Assembly: GCA_963772975.1 (NCBI GenBank) | Contig: CAVYZH010000010.1 | Location: forward strand, 960,576-1,024,575 | Source: AC-32 sp963772975 | GTDB taxonomy: Bacteria; Actinomycetota; Thermoleophilia; Gaiellales; Gaiellaceae | DNA length: 64,000 bases | Reading direction: 5' to 3' | In this document: positions 25,237 to 35,747 of the stretch, piece by piece | Layout: every line of letters begins with the position of its first letter | Numbering within the stretch: the stretch's first letter is position 1 | Notes under the pieces: model-generated | Told to the model about the DNA's origin: nothing | Seen by the model: only the letters and a program-made list of their open reading frames with translations | The model's database searches: none | Position numbers and translations under genes: made by a program

Positions 25237-27655
25237 ATGGAACCGCTCTACAAGCCCCAAGGCGTCGAGCAGCGCTGGCAGCGCACCTGGGAGGACGAGG
25301 GGCTCTACAACGCCGAGCCCTGCTCCGGGCGCGAGACGTTCGTGGTCGCGCACCCGCCGCCGAACGTCACCGGCGCGCTGCACACCGGTCATGCTCTGCA
25401 GATCTCGCTCGCCGACGCGCTCGTGCGCTGGCACCGGATGCGCAACTTCGAGACGGCTTTCCTGACCGGCTACGACCACGCGGGCATCTCGACGCAGAAC
25501 GCGGTCGAGAAGCACCTCCTCGAGCAGGGCACCTCGCGCGAGGAGGTCGGCCGCGAGCGCTTCGTCGAGATCGTCTGGGACTGGCTGCGCGAGTACGGGG
25601 GCACGATCATGGGCCAGTTCCGCCGCATGGGCGCGTCGATGGACTACCGCCGCGAGCGCTTCACGATGGACGACGCCTACATCCGCGCGGTGATGCGCTT
25701 CTTCGTACACCTCTACCGCAAGGGCTGGATCTACCGCGCGAACCGGATCATCAACTGGTGCCCGTACCACCAGACCTCGCTCTCCGACCTCGAGCTCGTG
25801 CACGAGGAGGTCGACGACGCGCTCACCTACGTCCGCTACCCGTTCACCGACGACCCGGATGACGGTGTGACGATCGCGACCGCGCGGCCGGCGACGATCC
25901 TGGCTGACGTCGCCGTGGCGGTCAGTCCAGGCGACGACCGCTGGAGCGCCGCGGTCGGGCGTGAGGTCGTCGTGCCGTTCGTCGAGCGCGCCGTGCCGGT
26001 GATCGAAGACGAGCGCGTCGACCCGAAGTTCGGAACGGGCGCGCTCAAGGTCACACCCGGACACGACCCGCTCGACTTCGAGATCGGCCGCGCCCACGAC
26101 CTGCCCGAGCTGACCGTGATCGGCCCGGACGGCCGGATGAACGCAGGACGCCGGCGAGCTCGCCGGCCTGACTCAGGACGAGGCCGAGGAGCGGATCCTC
26201 GCCTGGCTGAAGGAGCGCGGGCTGCTCGTCAAGCGCGAGGCGTACCGGCACTCGATCGCGCTCTGCGAGCGCTGCAAGAGCCGGATCGAGCCGCTGATCT
26301 CGCTGCAGTGGTGGTGCGCGATGGAGGAGCTGAAGCAGCCGGCGCTGGCCGCACTGCGGGAGGGCCTCGTCCGCTATCACCCGCCCTCGCAGCACCGCTA
26401 CGCGATCGAGTCGCTGGAGCAGGCGCCCGACTGGAACATCTCGCGCCAGATCTGGTGGGGCCACCAGCTGCCGGTGTGGGAATGCCCGAACGGCCACCTG
26501 ACCGTCGAGGAGACCGAGCCCGAGGCGTGCGCCGAGTGCGGCTCGACCGAGCTGACGCGCAGCGAGGACGTGCTCGACACCTGGTTCTCGTCGGCGCTCT
26601 GGCCGTTCGCGATCCTGGGCTGGCCGGAGGACACGCCCGAGCTCGAAGCCTGGTACCCCGGCTCGCTGAACACCACCGCCCGCGAGATCATTCGCCTCTG
26701 GGAGAACCGGATGATCTTCTCCGGCCTCGAGCTGCTGGGCGAGATCCCGTTCTCGGACGTGATCATCCACACGACGGTGCTGGCGGCGGACGGGAGGCGG
26801 ATGTCGAAGAGCCTCGGCACGGGCCTCGACCCGCTCGAGCTGATCGACCGGCACGGCGCGGACGCCACCCGTTACGGCTTGCTGAAGCTCACCTCGTCGC
26901 AGGACGTGCGCTTCTCCGAGGGGGTGATCGAAGAAGGCCGCAAGTTGGCGAACAAGCTCTGGAACGTGTCGCGGCTGATCCTCGCGAACGTGGGCGAGGC
27001 GCGGCCCGAGCAGCGACCGGCCGCGCTGGAGGAGCGGTGGATCGCCTGGCGGCTCGATCAGGCCCAGGCGCAGGTCGAGGGGCTCTTCGCCGCCTTCGAC
27101 TTCTCGCCGGCGACGAGCGTGCTCTACCACGTCACCTTCGACGATTTCTGTGACTGGTACGCGGAGGCGATCAAGCAGCGGCTCTACGACGGTGACGAGG
27201 ACGCGCAGGCGACCGCGCTCGCGAACCTCGAGCGACTGCTGAAGCTGCTGCATCCAGTGATGCCGCACGTGACCGAGGAGATCTGGTCGAACCTGCCCGA
27301 CCGCGAGAGCAGGCTGATCGTCGCGCCCTGGCCGCAGCCGCTCGGCGTGGATGACGTCGGTGCCGAGTTCGAGCCGATCCAGACCGCGGCCGAGGTCTTC
27401 CGGCGCGCGGGCGTGCGCCCGCAGCTCGACGAGGAGCAGCAGCGGATCTTCGAAGCGGTCGTCAAGCCCGACCGCGCCAAGGCCGACGGCGGCAACGTCG
27501 AGGCCGAGGCTGACCGGCTCCGCGGCGAGATCGCCAGGGCCGAGGGAATGCTGGCCAACGAGCGCTTCGTCGCCAACGCGCCCGGCGACGTGGTCGAGGC
27601 CGAGCGCGAGAAGCTCGAGCGCTACCGCCGCGAGCTGGATGCCCTCTCCGCTTGA
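25237..27655 (+). CDS. valS: Valyl-tRNA synthetase (frame broken near 26156)
   Basis: Class I synthetase, about 806 residues when joined. The first part holds the HIGH-type motif (PPNVTGALHTGH) and the start of the editing domain; the second holds the zinc-ribbon pair (CERCKSR, CPNG ... CAECGS), the KMSKS motif (RRMSKSLGTGLDP), the anticodon-binding domain and the C-terminal coiled coil (EAEADRLRGEIARAEG). One extra G near 26156 (GCAGGACGCC) shifts the frame after GRMNA; removing it restores ADAGELAGLTQDEAEE. Since ValRS is essential, this is almost certainly a base error. ATG at 25237. The last 17 bases overlap folC. Confidence 0.93.
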
Positions 27656-28736
27656 CTGGCTCGAGTCGCTCTCCCCGTGGCCGGAGGAGTTCGGTCTCGG
27701 GCGGATGCACGCGCTCCTGGCCGAGCTCGGCGAGCCGCAGCGCGCCTTTCGCTCGATCCACGTGGTCGGCACGAACGGCAAGTCGACCGCGACCCGACGG
27801 GCCGCCGCCTTCCTGCTGCGCGAGGGGCTGAGCGTCGGCGCGTACACCTCGCCGCACGTGGCCGGCTGGAGCGAGCGGATCCAGGTAGACGGCGAGGACG
27901 CCGACCTCGAGCAGGCGCTCCAGCGCGTGCGACCCGCCGCCGAGCGAGCCGGCGCGACCCAGTTCGAGGTGCTGACGGCCGCCGCGCTGGCCGAGTTCGC
28001 GGCCGCGGGCGTCGAGGCCGCGGTGGTCGAAGCCGGCCTCGGCGGCCGGCTCGACGCGACCAACGTCCTCCAGGCCGAGGTGGTCGTCCTGACCAACGTC
28101 GCGCTCGACCACACCGACGTGCTCGGCGAGACGCTCGAGGCGATCGCCGAGGAGAAGCTGGCCGTCGTCGCGACCGACTCGACCCTCGTGCTCGGCGAGC
28201 CCGAGTGGGCCTCACGCGCGCGCGCGCGAGGAGCCGGCCGCGTGGTGGTCAGCGACGACGTCGGCCGGGCCGCGGCGGAGGCGTTCCTCGGGCGGGAGCT
28301 CGGTGGCGACGTCGAAGTGAGCCTGCCCGGCCGCTTCGACGAGGTCGGAGACGACGTCTTCGCCGGCGCCCACAACCCGTCGGGGGTCGAGTGGCTGGTG
28401 GAACGGCTTCCGCGCGACGACTACGTGGTCGTCGCCTCGATCCTTGCAGACAAGGACGCCGAGGCGATGCTGGCCGCGCTCGCCCGCGCCGGAGACACAC
28501 TCGTCGCCACCGCCTCGCGCAGCGCGCGGGCACTGCCGGCGGACGAGCTGGCGGTCCGCGCAAGGCCCTTCTTCGAGCGGGTCGAGCCCGTCGCCGACCC
28601 GGTCGCGGCGCTCGAGCGCGGGCACGAGCTGGCGGGCGAGCAGTGCGCCCTGCTCGTCACCGGATCGCTCTATCTGCTCGCCGATCTCACCGTCCGACTT
28701 CAGCGCGTACCATGGGGAAGTTCGGCGAGCGCCTGA
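27639..28736 (+). CDS. folC: Bifunctional folylpolyglutamate / dihydrofolate synthase
   Basis: 365 residues, shorter than the usual ~430. P-loop VVGTNGKST, the GAYTSPHV loop, VVEAGLGGRLDATN and the ALDHTDVLGET metal/ATP loop identify a Mur-ligase-family FolC; the C-domain starts near FDEVGDDVFAGAHNPSG. It adds glutamates to folates so they stay in the cell. ATG at 27639 lies inside the valS end, the valS-folC order being common in bacteria. The 3' end overlaps the next small ORF by 25 bases. Confidence 0.93.
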   Translation: MPSPLDWLESLSPWPEEFGLGRMHALLAELGEPQRAFRSIHVVGTNGKSTATRRAAAFLLREGLSVGAYTSPHVAGWSERIQVDGEDADLEQALQRVRPAAERAGATQFEVLTAAALAEFAAAGVEAAVVEAGLGGRLDATNVLQAEVVVLTNVALDHTDVLGETLEAIAEEKLAVVATDSTLVLGEPEWASRARARGAGRVVVSDDVGRAAAEAFLGRELGGDVEVSLPGRFDEVGDDVFAGAHNPSGVEWLVERLPRDDYVVVASILADKDAEAMLAALARAGDTLVATASRSARALPADELAVRARPFFERVEPVADPVAALERGHELAGEQCALLVTGSLYLLADLTVRLQRVPWGSSASA

Positions 28737-28825
28737 GCGTCTTCGCGGTTGCCGTCGTCGTCGTCCTGACGATCGTCGGCCTCGCGTTCGGCGCCGGGTA
28801 TCTGGTCGGGAAGCTGCTTCTCTGA
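28712..28825 (+). CDS. 37-residue single-span membrane protein
   Basis: Encodes MGKFGERLSVFAVAVVVV and then more hydrophobic residues to GAGYLVGKLLL: a short basic N-terminus, one transmembrane helix with Gly-x3-Gly spacing and a Lys at the far end. ATG at 28712 lies within the folC 3' end in another frame and the stop is 10 bases before the zinc-ribbon gene. Translational coupling in the valS-folC-...-ndk run is likely. Function unknown. The +1-frame overlap with folC makes chance possible, but the protein composition is exactly that of a membrane peptide. Confidence 0.6.
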   Translation: MGKFGERLSVFAVAVVVVLTIVGLAFGAGYLVGKLLL

Positions 28826-28835
28826 GGAGACGCGC

Positions 28836-29360
28836 GTGGGCCTAGTTGAAGCAAACGGACTCTTCGACTTCTTCAGCCACAGCACCTGGACCGTGATCCG
28901 CAACCTGACCGCGTTCTTCGTGGCGGTCTTCTGGCTGGCGACGGTGTTCTGGGTCTACAAGGACGCACGGCGGCGGATCGAGGATCCGTGGCTGGTCGGG
29001 ATGGCGACCGTGCTCGGGCTGATCCCGCCGTTCGTCGGCCCGCTGATCTACATGCTCTTCCGGCCGCCCGAGTACCTCGAGGACGTACGCGAGCGCGAGC
29101 TCGAGATCAAGGCGATGGAGCAACGGCTCTCGCGGCGCGACCTGCACTGCCCGGTCTGCCGGGCCGAGGTCGAGGTCGGCTTTCTCGTCTGCCCGGTCTG
29201 CACCACGCGCCTTCGGCAGTCGTGCCGCAACTGCAAGCAGCCGCTCGAGGCGCTCTGGCAGGTCTGCCCGTACTGCGAGACGCCGGTCGAGCCCATCGGC
29301 GTCGAGTCGCTCGGCAAGACGCAGGCGCTCGCCCCGCCGCGCCGCGAACGCAGCGCCTAG
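28836..29360 (+). CDS. Membrane-anchored double zinc-ribbon protein
   Basis: 174 residues. Two membrane spans near the N-terminus (LTAFFVAVFWLATVFWVY and VGMATVLGLIPPFVGPLIYML), a charged helix (EYLEDVRERELEIKAMEQRL), then two zinc ribbons: C-x2-C ... C-x2-C (CPVCRAEVE / CPVCTTRL) and a second set (CRNCKQPLE / CPYCETPVE). GTG at 28836 after GAGGAG. Zinc-ribbon proteins of this type are usually structural or bind proteins/nucleic acids; no partner is known. Sits in the same run as folC and ndk. Confidence 0.8.
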   Translation: MGLVEANGLFDFFSHSTWTVIRNLTAFFVAVFWLATVFWVYKDARRRIEDPWLVGMATVLGLIPPFVGPLIYMLFRPPEYLEDVRERELEIKAMEQRLSRRDLHCPVCRAEVEVGFLVCPVCTTRLRQSCRNCKQPLEALWQVCPYCETPVEPIGVESLGKTQALAPPRRERSA

Positions 29361-29372
29361 ACTCAGCCGCCG

Positions 29373-29780
29373 ATGGCGGTCGAGCGGACACTGGTGCTGA
29401 TCAAGCCCGACGCGGTGCAGCGCAAGCTGGCGGGCGAGATCCTCGCGCGCTTCGAACGGCGCGGGCTCGAAATTCACGACGCGCGGCTCGTCCAGGTCGA
29501 CCGGGAGCTCGCCGAGCAGCACTACGCCGAGCACGCCGAGAAGCCGTTCTTCGGCGAGCTCGTCGAGTTCATCACCTCCGCACCGACGCTCGCGCTGGCG
29601 CTCGAGGGCGAATCGGCGATCTCGGTCGTCCGCACGACCATGGGCTCGACCAACCCGGCCGAGTCCGCGCCCGGGACGATCCGCGGCGACCTCGCGCTGG
29701 CGATGCCCGACAACCTGGTGCACGGCTCGGACTCGCCATCCTCGGCGCAGCGCGAGCTCGAGCTCTGGTTCGGTGGCTGA
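29373..29780 (+). CDS. ndk: Nucleoside diphosphate kinase
   Basis: 135 residues, standard length. KPDAVQR (residues 11-17) binds the nucleotide, His117 in DNLVHGSDS is the phosphohistidine, and the MGSTNPAESAPGTIRGD loop is intact. Transfers the gamma-phosphate between NTPs and NDPs. ATG at 29373 with little upstream Shine-Dalgarno. The 3' end overlaps the methyltransferase gene by 8 bases, implying coupled translation. Confidence 0.97.
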   Translation: MAVERTLVLIKPDAVQRKLAGEILARFERRGLEIHDARLVQVDRELAEQHYAEHAEKPFFGELVEFITSAPTLALALEGESAISVVRTTMGSTNPAESAPGTIRGDLALAMPDNLVHGSDSPSSAQRELELWFGG

Positions 29781-30546
29781 GCCCGACTACCTCGCTATCA
29801 ACCGCGAGGGTTGGACGCGGTCGAATGCCGCGTACACCGACCGGCAGGCGCACGGCGCCTGGGCGCAGGACGAGATCAGCTGGGGCCAGTGGTCGCAACC
29901 GGAAAGCGAGATCCGCATGCTCCCGGACGTCACCGGCCTCGACGTGGTCGAGCTCGGCTGTGGCACCGCGTACTTCGGCGCCTGGCTCAAGCGGGCCGGG
30001 GCGAAGCGCGTGGTCGGCATCGACATCACGCCCGCGCAGCTCGACACCGCCCGTCGCATGGACGAGGAGTTCGGCCTCGGGCTCGAGCTGATCGAGGCGA
30101 ACGCCGAGGACGTGCCGCTCCCGGACGACTCGTTCGACCTCGCGTTCTCGGAATACGGCGCGTCGCTCTGGTGCGACCCGAAGCTCTGGATCGCAGAGGC
30201 CGCGCGCTTGCTCAGGCCCGGCGGCGAGCTTGTCTTCATGCGCTGCTCGACGCTCCGCATCCTCTGCGGGCCCGACGAAGGGAAGACCAGCGACCGCCTC
30301 GCCCGGCCGCAACGCGGGCTCTACAAGCTGGTCTGGGAGGACGACGATCCCGGCGTCGAGTTCCAGCCGGGCATGGCCGACATGCTGGCGATCCTGCGCG
30401 AGAACGGCTTCCAGCTACTCGACTTCCGCGAGCTGTTCGCACCCGAGGACGCCACGACACACGAGTACTACGACGACCCTCCTGTCGAGTGGGCGAAGCA
30501 GTGGCCGGCGGAGGAGATCTGGCGGCTCCGCCTGCAGCCCCGCTGA
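29773..30546 (+). CDS. Class I SAM-dependent methyltransferase
   Basis: 257 residues. SAM-binding motif I VVELGCGTAYFG (about 59-70), motif II GIDITPAQLDTARR, motif III ANAEDVPLPDDSFDLAFSEYG and the post-motif RLLRPGGELVFM identify a class I methyltransferase, Methyltransf_11 type. The C-terminal part (ELFAPEDATTHEYYDDPP ... EEIWRL) is not diagnostic of substrate. GTG at 29773 inside the ndk end. Overlaps the maf gene if that gene starts at 30501. Probably cytoplasmic small-molecule methylation. Confidence 0.88.
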   Translation: MAEPDYLAINREGWTRSNAAYTDRQAHGAWAQDEISWGQWSQPESEIRMLPDVTGLDVVELGCGTAYFGAWLKRAGAKRVVGIDITPAQLDTARRMDEEFGLGLELIEANAEDVPLPDDSFDLAFSEYGASLWCDPKLWIAEAARLLRPGGELVFMRCSTLRILCGPDEGKTSDRLARPQRGLYKLVWEDDDPGVEFQPGMADMLAILRENGFQLLDFRELFAPEDATTHEYYDDPPVEWAKQWPAEEIWRLRLQPR

Positions 30547-31091
30547 TCCTGGCCTCGACGTCGCCGAGGCGACGGGAGATCCTCGAACAGCTCCGGATCC
30601 CGTTCGTCGTGATGCCGCCGACGTACGAGGAGGCGGAGGGCGACCCGGTCGTGCACGCGATCGGCAAGGCGGAGTCGGTGCTCGCAATGGCCGACGACGA
30701 GCCCGTACTCGGCTGCGACACCGAGGTCGTCTGCGAGGGCCGCGTCTTCGGGAAGCCGGAGTCCGAGACGGATGCGGAGGAGATGCTCGAGAGCCTCGCC
30801 GGCAAGACGCACGAGGTCGTCTCCGGGCTCGCGCTGATCACGCCCGGTTGGCGCGAGGTGCACCGCGAGGTGACTCGCGTGACCTTCCGGCCGCTCGACG
30901 CGCGCGACCTGGCGCACTACCTCGCGAGCAGGGAGTGGGAGGGCCGTGCCGGCGCCTACGCGATTCAGGGGCTCGGCGCCTCGCTGGTCGAGCGGATCGA
31001 GGGCGACTACCTGAACGTGGTCGGACTCCCAGCCGCACTGCTCGTGCGGCTGCTGGCCGAGCATTTTCCGGGCGTCTACGGCTTCGGCTGA
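30501..31091 (+). CDS. maf: Maf-family nucleotide pyrophosphatase
   Basis: About 196 residues. N-terminal signature LILASTSPRRREIL, substrate residues in GCDTEVVCEGRVFGKP, KTHEVVSGLALI and GAYAIQGLGASLVERIEGDYLNVVGLP identify Maf, which hydrolyses non-canonical (and some canonical) dNTPs and can halt septum formation. Start uncertain: GTG 30501 (or 30489) lies inside the methyltransferase gene; a start nearer LILAST would have to be CTG. Its place just before mreB is a classic bacterial order (maf-mreB-mreC-mreD). Confidence 0.92.
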   Translation: MAGGGDLAAPPAAPLILASTSPRRREILEQLRIPFVVMPPTYEEAEGDPVVHAIGKAESVLAMADDEPVLGCDTEVVCEGRVFGKPESETDAEEMLESLAGKTHEVVSGLALITPGWREVHREVTRVTFRPLDARDLAHYLASREWEGRAGAYAIQGLGASLVERIEGDYLNVVGLPAALLVRLLAEHFPGVYGFG

Positions 31092-31142
31092 ATCTCGCAA
31101 AGAGGGAAGTTCTCTGTGGGGTAGCTAGACTCGTGCGGGCTG

Positions 31143-32192
<1,050 letters not shown>

Positions 32193-32237
32193 GCGACTCG
32201 CGGCCCGCCGCCCTCTCGCCTACACTGGTTTGTTCTC

Positions 32238-33179
32238 GTGCAGCACAGGAACCGCAGCGCACGGATTGCGGTCCTGGGGTCCCCCGCACCTCGCTCCAGG
32301 CCCACCGGCTCGTCCTCCCGCAGTGCCACCGCCGTCAAGCGGCGAATCGTGGCGGGAGTGCTCGTGCTGCTCTCGCTCGTCCTGATCACGGTCTACTTCC
32401 GTGAGCCGGCGAGCGGCGGGCTGCACAGCGTCCAGAGCACCGGTGCGACCGTGCTGCGGCCCTTCGAGGTCGGCGCGAACCGCATCGCCGCGCCGTTCCG
32501 CGACACCTACAACTGGTTCGCGGGCCTGATCGACGCGAAATCCGAGAACGCCCGCCTGCGCGCTCAACTCGCCCAGCTGCGCGCGGAGAAGATCCAGAAC
32601 GTCAACGCGGCGCAGCAGGTGGACGACCTTCGCCGTCAGCTGAAATACGTCGGCTTGCCGCGCTTCCCCCAGGACTACAACTACGTCGACACCGACGTGA
32701 TCTCGGGAGCGCCGAGCGAGTTCCAGCAGCAGGTCGTTATCGCGGCCGGCTCGAGCAGCGGGGTCCGCGTCAACGACCCGGTCGTGACCGTCGACGGCCT
32801 CGTCGGCAAGATCAGCTCCGTCGCGGGCCACACCGCCCAGGTGACGCTGCTGACCGACTCGGAGATGCATGTCTCTGCAATCGACGTCAAGTCGCAGGCG
32901 ACCGGCCTCGTCAACCACGGCGAGAGCCCGTCCACGCTGTCGCTCGACCGCGTCTTCAAGTCGCAGGTGCTGCACGAGGGCGACACTGTGGTGACGCAGT
33001 TCTTCAAGTTCGGCGAGCTGTCCTCGATCTACCCCTACGGCATCCCGATCGGCACGGTTAGTGGCGCCACGAACAGCGAAGTGGATCTTTATTGGAACGC
33101 CCAGATCAGGCCGTTCGTTCACTTCGATTCCCTGCGCTCGGTAATCGTGCTGATCCCGAAGCGGCGGAACCAGCCGTGA
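32238..33179 (+). CDS. mreC: Rod shape-determining protein MreC
   Basis: 313 residues: basic, Ser/Arg-rich cytoplasmic N-terminus, one membrane span (RIVAGVLVLLSLVLITVYF, about 37-55), a coiled coil (ENARLRAQLAQLRAEKIQN ... DDLRRQL) and the periplasmic double beta-barrel (VVTVDGLVGKISSVAGHTAQVTLL ... GIPIGTVSGA). GTG at 32238. Scaffold linking MreB filaments with PBP2. The gap from mreB holds an 8-bp inverted repeat (GTAGGCGA / TCGCCTAC, 32189-32223). Its stop overlaps the mreD start. Confidence 0.95.
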   Translation: MQHRNRSARIAVLGSPAPRSRPTGSSSRSATAVKRRIVAGVLVLLSLVLITVYFREPASGGLHSVQSTGATVLRPFEVGANRIAAPFRDTYNWFAGLIDAKSENARLRAQLAQLRAEKIQNVNAAQQVDDLRRQLKYVGLPRFPQDYNYVDTDVISGAPSEFQQQVVIAAGSSSGVRVNDPVVTVDGLVGKISSVAGHTAQVTLLTDSEMHVSAIDVKSQATGLVNHGESPSTLSLDRVFKSQVLHEGDTVVTQFFKFGELSSIYPYGIPIGTVSGATNSEVDLYWNAQIRPFVHFDSLRSVIVLIPKRRNQP

Positions 33180-33709
33180 GGCTGAACCTGGTGGAGCCGT
33201 TGAAGGTCGCGCTGCTCATGTTCGTGGCGGCGATCCTGCAGGTGACGATCTTCTCGCGGATCGACATCTTCGGCGGCTACCCGGATGTGGTGCTGCTGAC
33301 GCTGGTCGCGGTCGCGCTGCTGCGCGGCTCGATCTACGGCGCGGCCGCCGGCTTCTTCGCCGGGCTGATCGTCGACACCGCCAACCTGGCGACGCTCGGC
33401 GTCACCTCGCTGCTGCTGACGATCGCCGGCTACTGGATCGGCCGCTACGGCGAGACGACCGGCCGCGACCGTGCGCACGCGCCGTACGTCTCAGTTGCCG
33501 TGGCCACGATCCTCGTCCAGTTCGGCGCGCTGATCCTGCACTACCTGCTCGGCGACCCCGTCTCGGCGAAGGCGGTGCTGATCGAGACGCTGCCGCCGAA
33601 GGTTGCGCTGAACCTGTTGCTGACGCTGCCGGTGTACGCGCTGACACGGCGGCTGCTCGCCGTGGCACGGCCGGTCGAGACGGCGACGGAGGTGCGCCTG
33701 CTTGGCTAG
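33176..33709 (+). CDS. mreD: Rod shape-determining protein MreD
   Basis: 177-residue membrane protein with about five spans (VALLMFVAAILQVTIF, DVVLLTLVAVALLRG, GAAAGFFAGLIVDT, VAVATILVQFGALILHYLL, LNLLLTLPVYALT). The GTG at 33176 overlaps the mreC stop as GTGA; the longer upstream frame lies inside mreC and is rejected. Partner of MreC in the elongasome. The poorly conserved sequence is normal for MreD; position gives most of the confidence. Confidence 0.93.
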   Translation: MRLNLVEPLKVALLMFVAAILQVTIFSRIDIFGGYPDVVLLTLVAVALLRGSIYGAAAGFFAGLIVDTANLATLGVTSLLLTIAGYWIGRYGETTGRDRAHAPYVSVAVATILVQFGALILHYLLGDPVSAKAVLIETLPPKVALNLLLTLPVYALTRRLLAVARPVETATEVRLLG

Positions 33710-35747
33710 CACGGGCACGCGCAGCCGTCGCTCGGGGTCCGACCGCTTCCTGCCGCCCGACCCGCGGGTCGAGAGCCCGTATCGCTTCACCCCGCAGCTC
33801 GCGCTGCGGATCGGGATCCTCGCCGCCGTCGCGCTGCTCGCCTTTGGCGTGCTCTTCTTCCGGCTCTGGGCGCTGCAGGTGCTCTCGGGTCCGCAGTACC
33901 TGAAGGCGGCGCTCGACAACCAGATCCGCTCGATCCGCGTCGAGGCGCCGCGCGGCCAGATCCTCGACAGCGAGGGCCGGCCGCTCGTGATCAACGTGCC
34001 CGGCACGGCGGTCGAGCTGCACCCGGCCGACCTGCCGATGACCTGGGCTGGGCGCCTGCACGAGCTGCGGCGGCTCTCGCGGATCGTGAACGTTCCGGTC
34101 AACGAGATGCTGCGCGGGATCAAGGCGCGCGGCAACGACCCGGTCACGCCGGTCGTCGTGCGCGAGGACGTCAAGCGCACGGCGCCGATCAACTACCTCT
34201 ACGAGCACGCCGACGAGTTCCCGGGCGTCAGCGTCACCAACACCTACATCCGCTACTACCCGCACGGCGACCTCGCCGCGCACGTCCTGGGTTACGTGAA
34301 CGAGATCTCGGCCCCGCAGCTCAAGGCGCTGCAGCGGAAGGGCTACGCCGCGGGCGACAAGATCGGCGAGGCCGGGGTCGAGGCGAGCTACGACTCGTAC
34401 CTGCGCGGGCACGCGGGCCTCGAGCAGCTGCGCGTGGACTCCCTCGGCCATCCGCGGAGCCCGCTGGTGACGAAGCGGCAGCCGTTCGAGGGCGAGTCGA
34501 TCAAGCTGACGATCGACGCGAAGCTCCAGCGCGCGGCCGAGCAGGCGATCCGTTACGGGATCAACCAGGCGTACCTGAACAAGCACTGGCAGGCCAACGG
34601 TGGCGCCATCGTCGCGCTCGATCCGCGCGACGGCTCGATCCGCGCGATGGCCTCCTGGCCGACCTATTACCCCAGCATCTACACGGGGCACGTGACGACG
34701 AGGCGGCTCGCCCAGCAGGGCTTGACCCCGTCGACTGCGGAGCAGCGCAACTACCCGTCGCTCGATCGTGCGTCGAACGGCGTCTATCCGGCCGGCTCGA
34801 CGTTCAAGCCGGTGACCGCGCTGGCCGCCCTCGAGACGCACATCCTGCCGTCGACCTCGACGCCGCTCCAGTGCACGGGCTCCTACACAGTCCCGAGCGA
34901 GTTCCCCGGAGGCAAGCCGCAGGTCTTCTACAACGTCGACAAGTACATCGACGAGTCGATGACGCTGCCGACCGCGCTCGCCGCCTCTTGCGACACGTGG
35001 TTCTACCAGCTGGGCGACGACTTCTACAAAGCGCCGCCGAGCATGGGGCACCCGCTCCAGGCCTGGGCGGCGAAGTTCGGCTTCGGTCGCAAGACCGGCA
35101 TCGACGTCGGGCCCGAGTCCCCCGGTCTGCTGCCGACGCCCGAGTGGCGCAAGCGGGCCTTCACCGCGAAGACCGATCCCGGAAACTGGCAGATCGACAA
35201 CCAGTGGAAGCCCGGCGACTCGATCCAGCTCGCGATCGGGCAGAAGGACCTGCTGGTGACGCCGCTGCAGATGGCGCGCTTCTACGCCGCGATCGCCAAC
35301 AACGGCAAGCTGGTGCGGCCGCACCTGGCGATGCAGGTCGAGGAAGGCGGCGGAACCCCGCACTCGCCGCCGCGCGTGGTGCACACCTTCCCCGCGGCGG
35401 CGCCGCAGCCGCTCGGGCTCGACCCGACATACCTGGCCGCCGTCCAGGACGGGCTCTGGCAGGCGACGCACTCCGGCGTCGGGACGTCGACGAGCGTCTT
35501 CGGCAGCTTCCCGATCCCGATCGCCGGCAAGACCGGCACCGCGCAGAAGGACCCGAGCACCGACCAGCGCGACCAGTCGTGGTGGTGCGGCTACGGGCCG
35601 GCGGAGAGCACCACGCCGCCTGAGCTCGTGGTCTGCGCGCTGATCGAGAACGGCGGCTTCGGCGCCGACGCGGCCGCGCCCGCCGCGCTGCAGGTCTTCA
35701 AGGAGTACTTCAAGAAGCAGCTCGACTCCGGCCAGGTGGCGCGATGA
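33702..35747 (+). CDS. mrdA: Penicillin-binding protein 2, elongasome transpeptidase
   Basis: 681 residues. One membrane anchor (IGILAAVALLAFGVLFF, about 46-62), dimerisation/pedestal domain (RGQILDSEGRPLV ...), then the transpeptidase with S366-T-F-K369, S429-C-D, and K610-T-G. Cross-links peptidoglycan during side-wall growth with RodA. TTG at 33702 (MASTGTRS) overlaps the mreD stop; no better start is seen. Intact throughout. The C-terminus overlaps rodA by 4 bases. Confidence 0.96.
   Translation: MASTGTRSRRSGSDRFLPPDPRVESPYRFTPQLALRIGILAAVALLAFGVLFFRLWALQVLSGPQYLKAALDNQIRSIRVEAPRGQILDSEGRPLVINVPGTAVELHPADLPMTWAGRLHELRRLSRIVNVPVNEMLRGIKARGNDPVTPVVVREDVKRTAPINYLYEHADEFPGVSVTNTYIRYYPHGDLAAHVLGYVNEISAPQLKALQRKGYAAGDKIGEAGVEASYDSYLRGHAGLEQLRVDSLGHPRSPLVTKRQPFEGESIKLTIDAKLQRAAEQAIRYGINQAYLNKHWQANGGAIVALDPRDGSIRAMASWPTYYPSIYTGHVTTRRLAQQGLTPSTAEQRNYPSLDRASNGVYPAGSTFKPVTALAALETHILPSTSTPLQCTGSYTVPSEFPGGKPQVFYNVDKYIDESMTLPTALAASCDTWFYQLGDDFYKAPPSMGHPLQAWAAKFGFGRKTGIDVGPESPGLLPTPEWRKRAFTAKTDPGNWQIDNQWKPGDSIQLAIGQKDLLVTPLQMARFYAAIANNGKLVRPHLAMQVEEGGGTPHSPPRVVHTFPAAAPQPLGLDPTYLAAVQDGLWQATHSGVGTSTSVFGSFPIPIAGKTGTAQKDPSTDQRDQSWWCGYGPAESTTPPELVVCALIENGGFGADAAAPAALQVFKEYFKKQLDSGQVAR

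Noticed and set aside
26051..28375. Minus-strand frame opposite valS and folC
   Set aside because: Composition typical of shadows and it crosses two conserved genes.
33402..35471. Minus-strand frame opposite mreD and mrdA
   Set aside because: Low-complexity Arg/Asp/Leu shadow without motifs.
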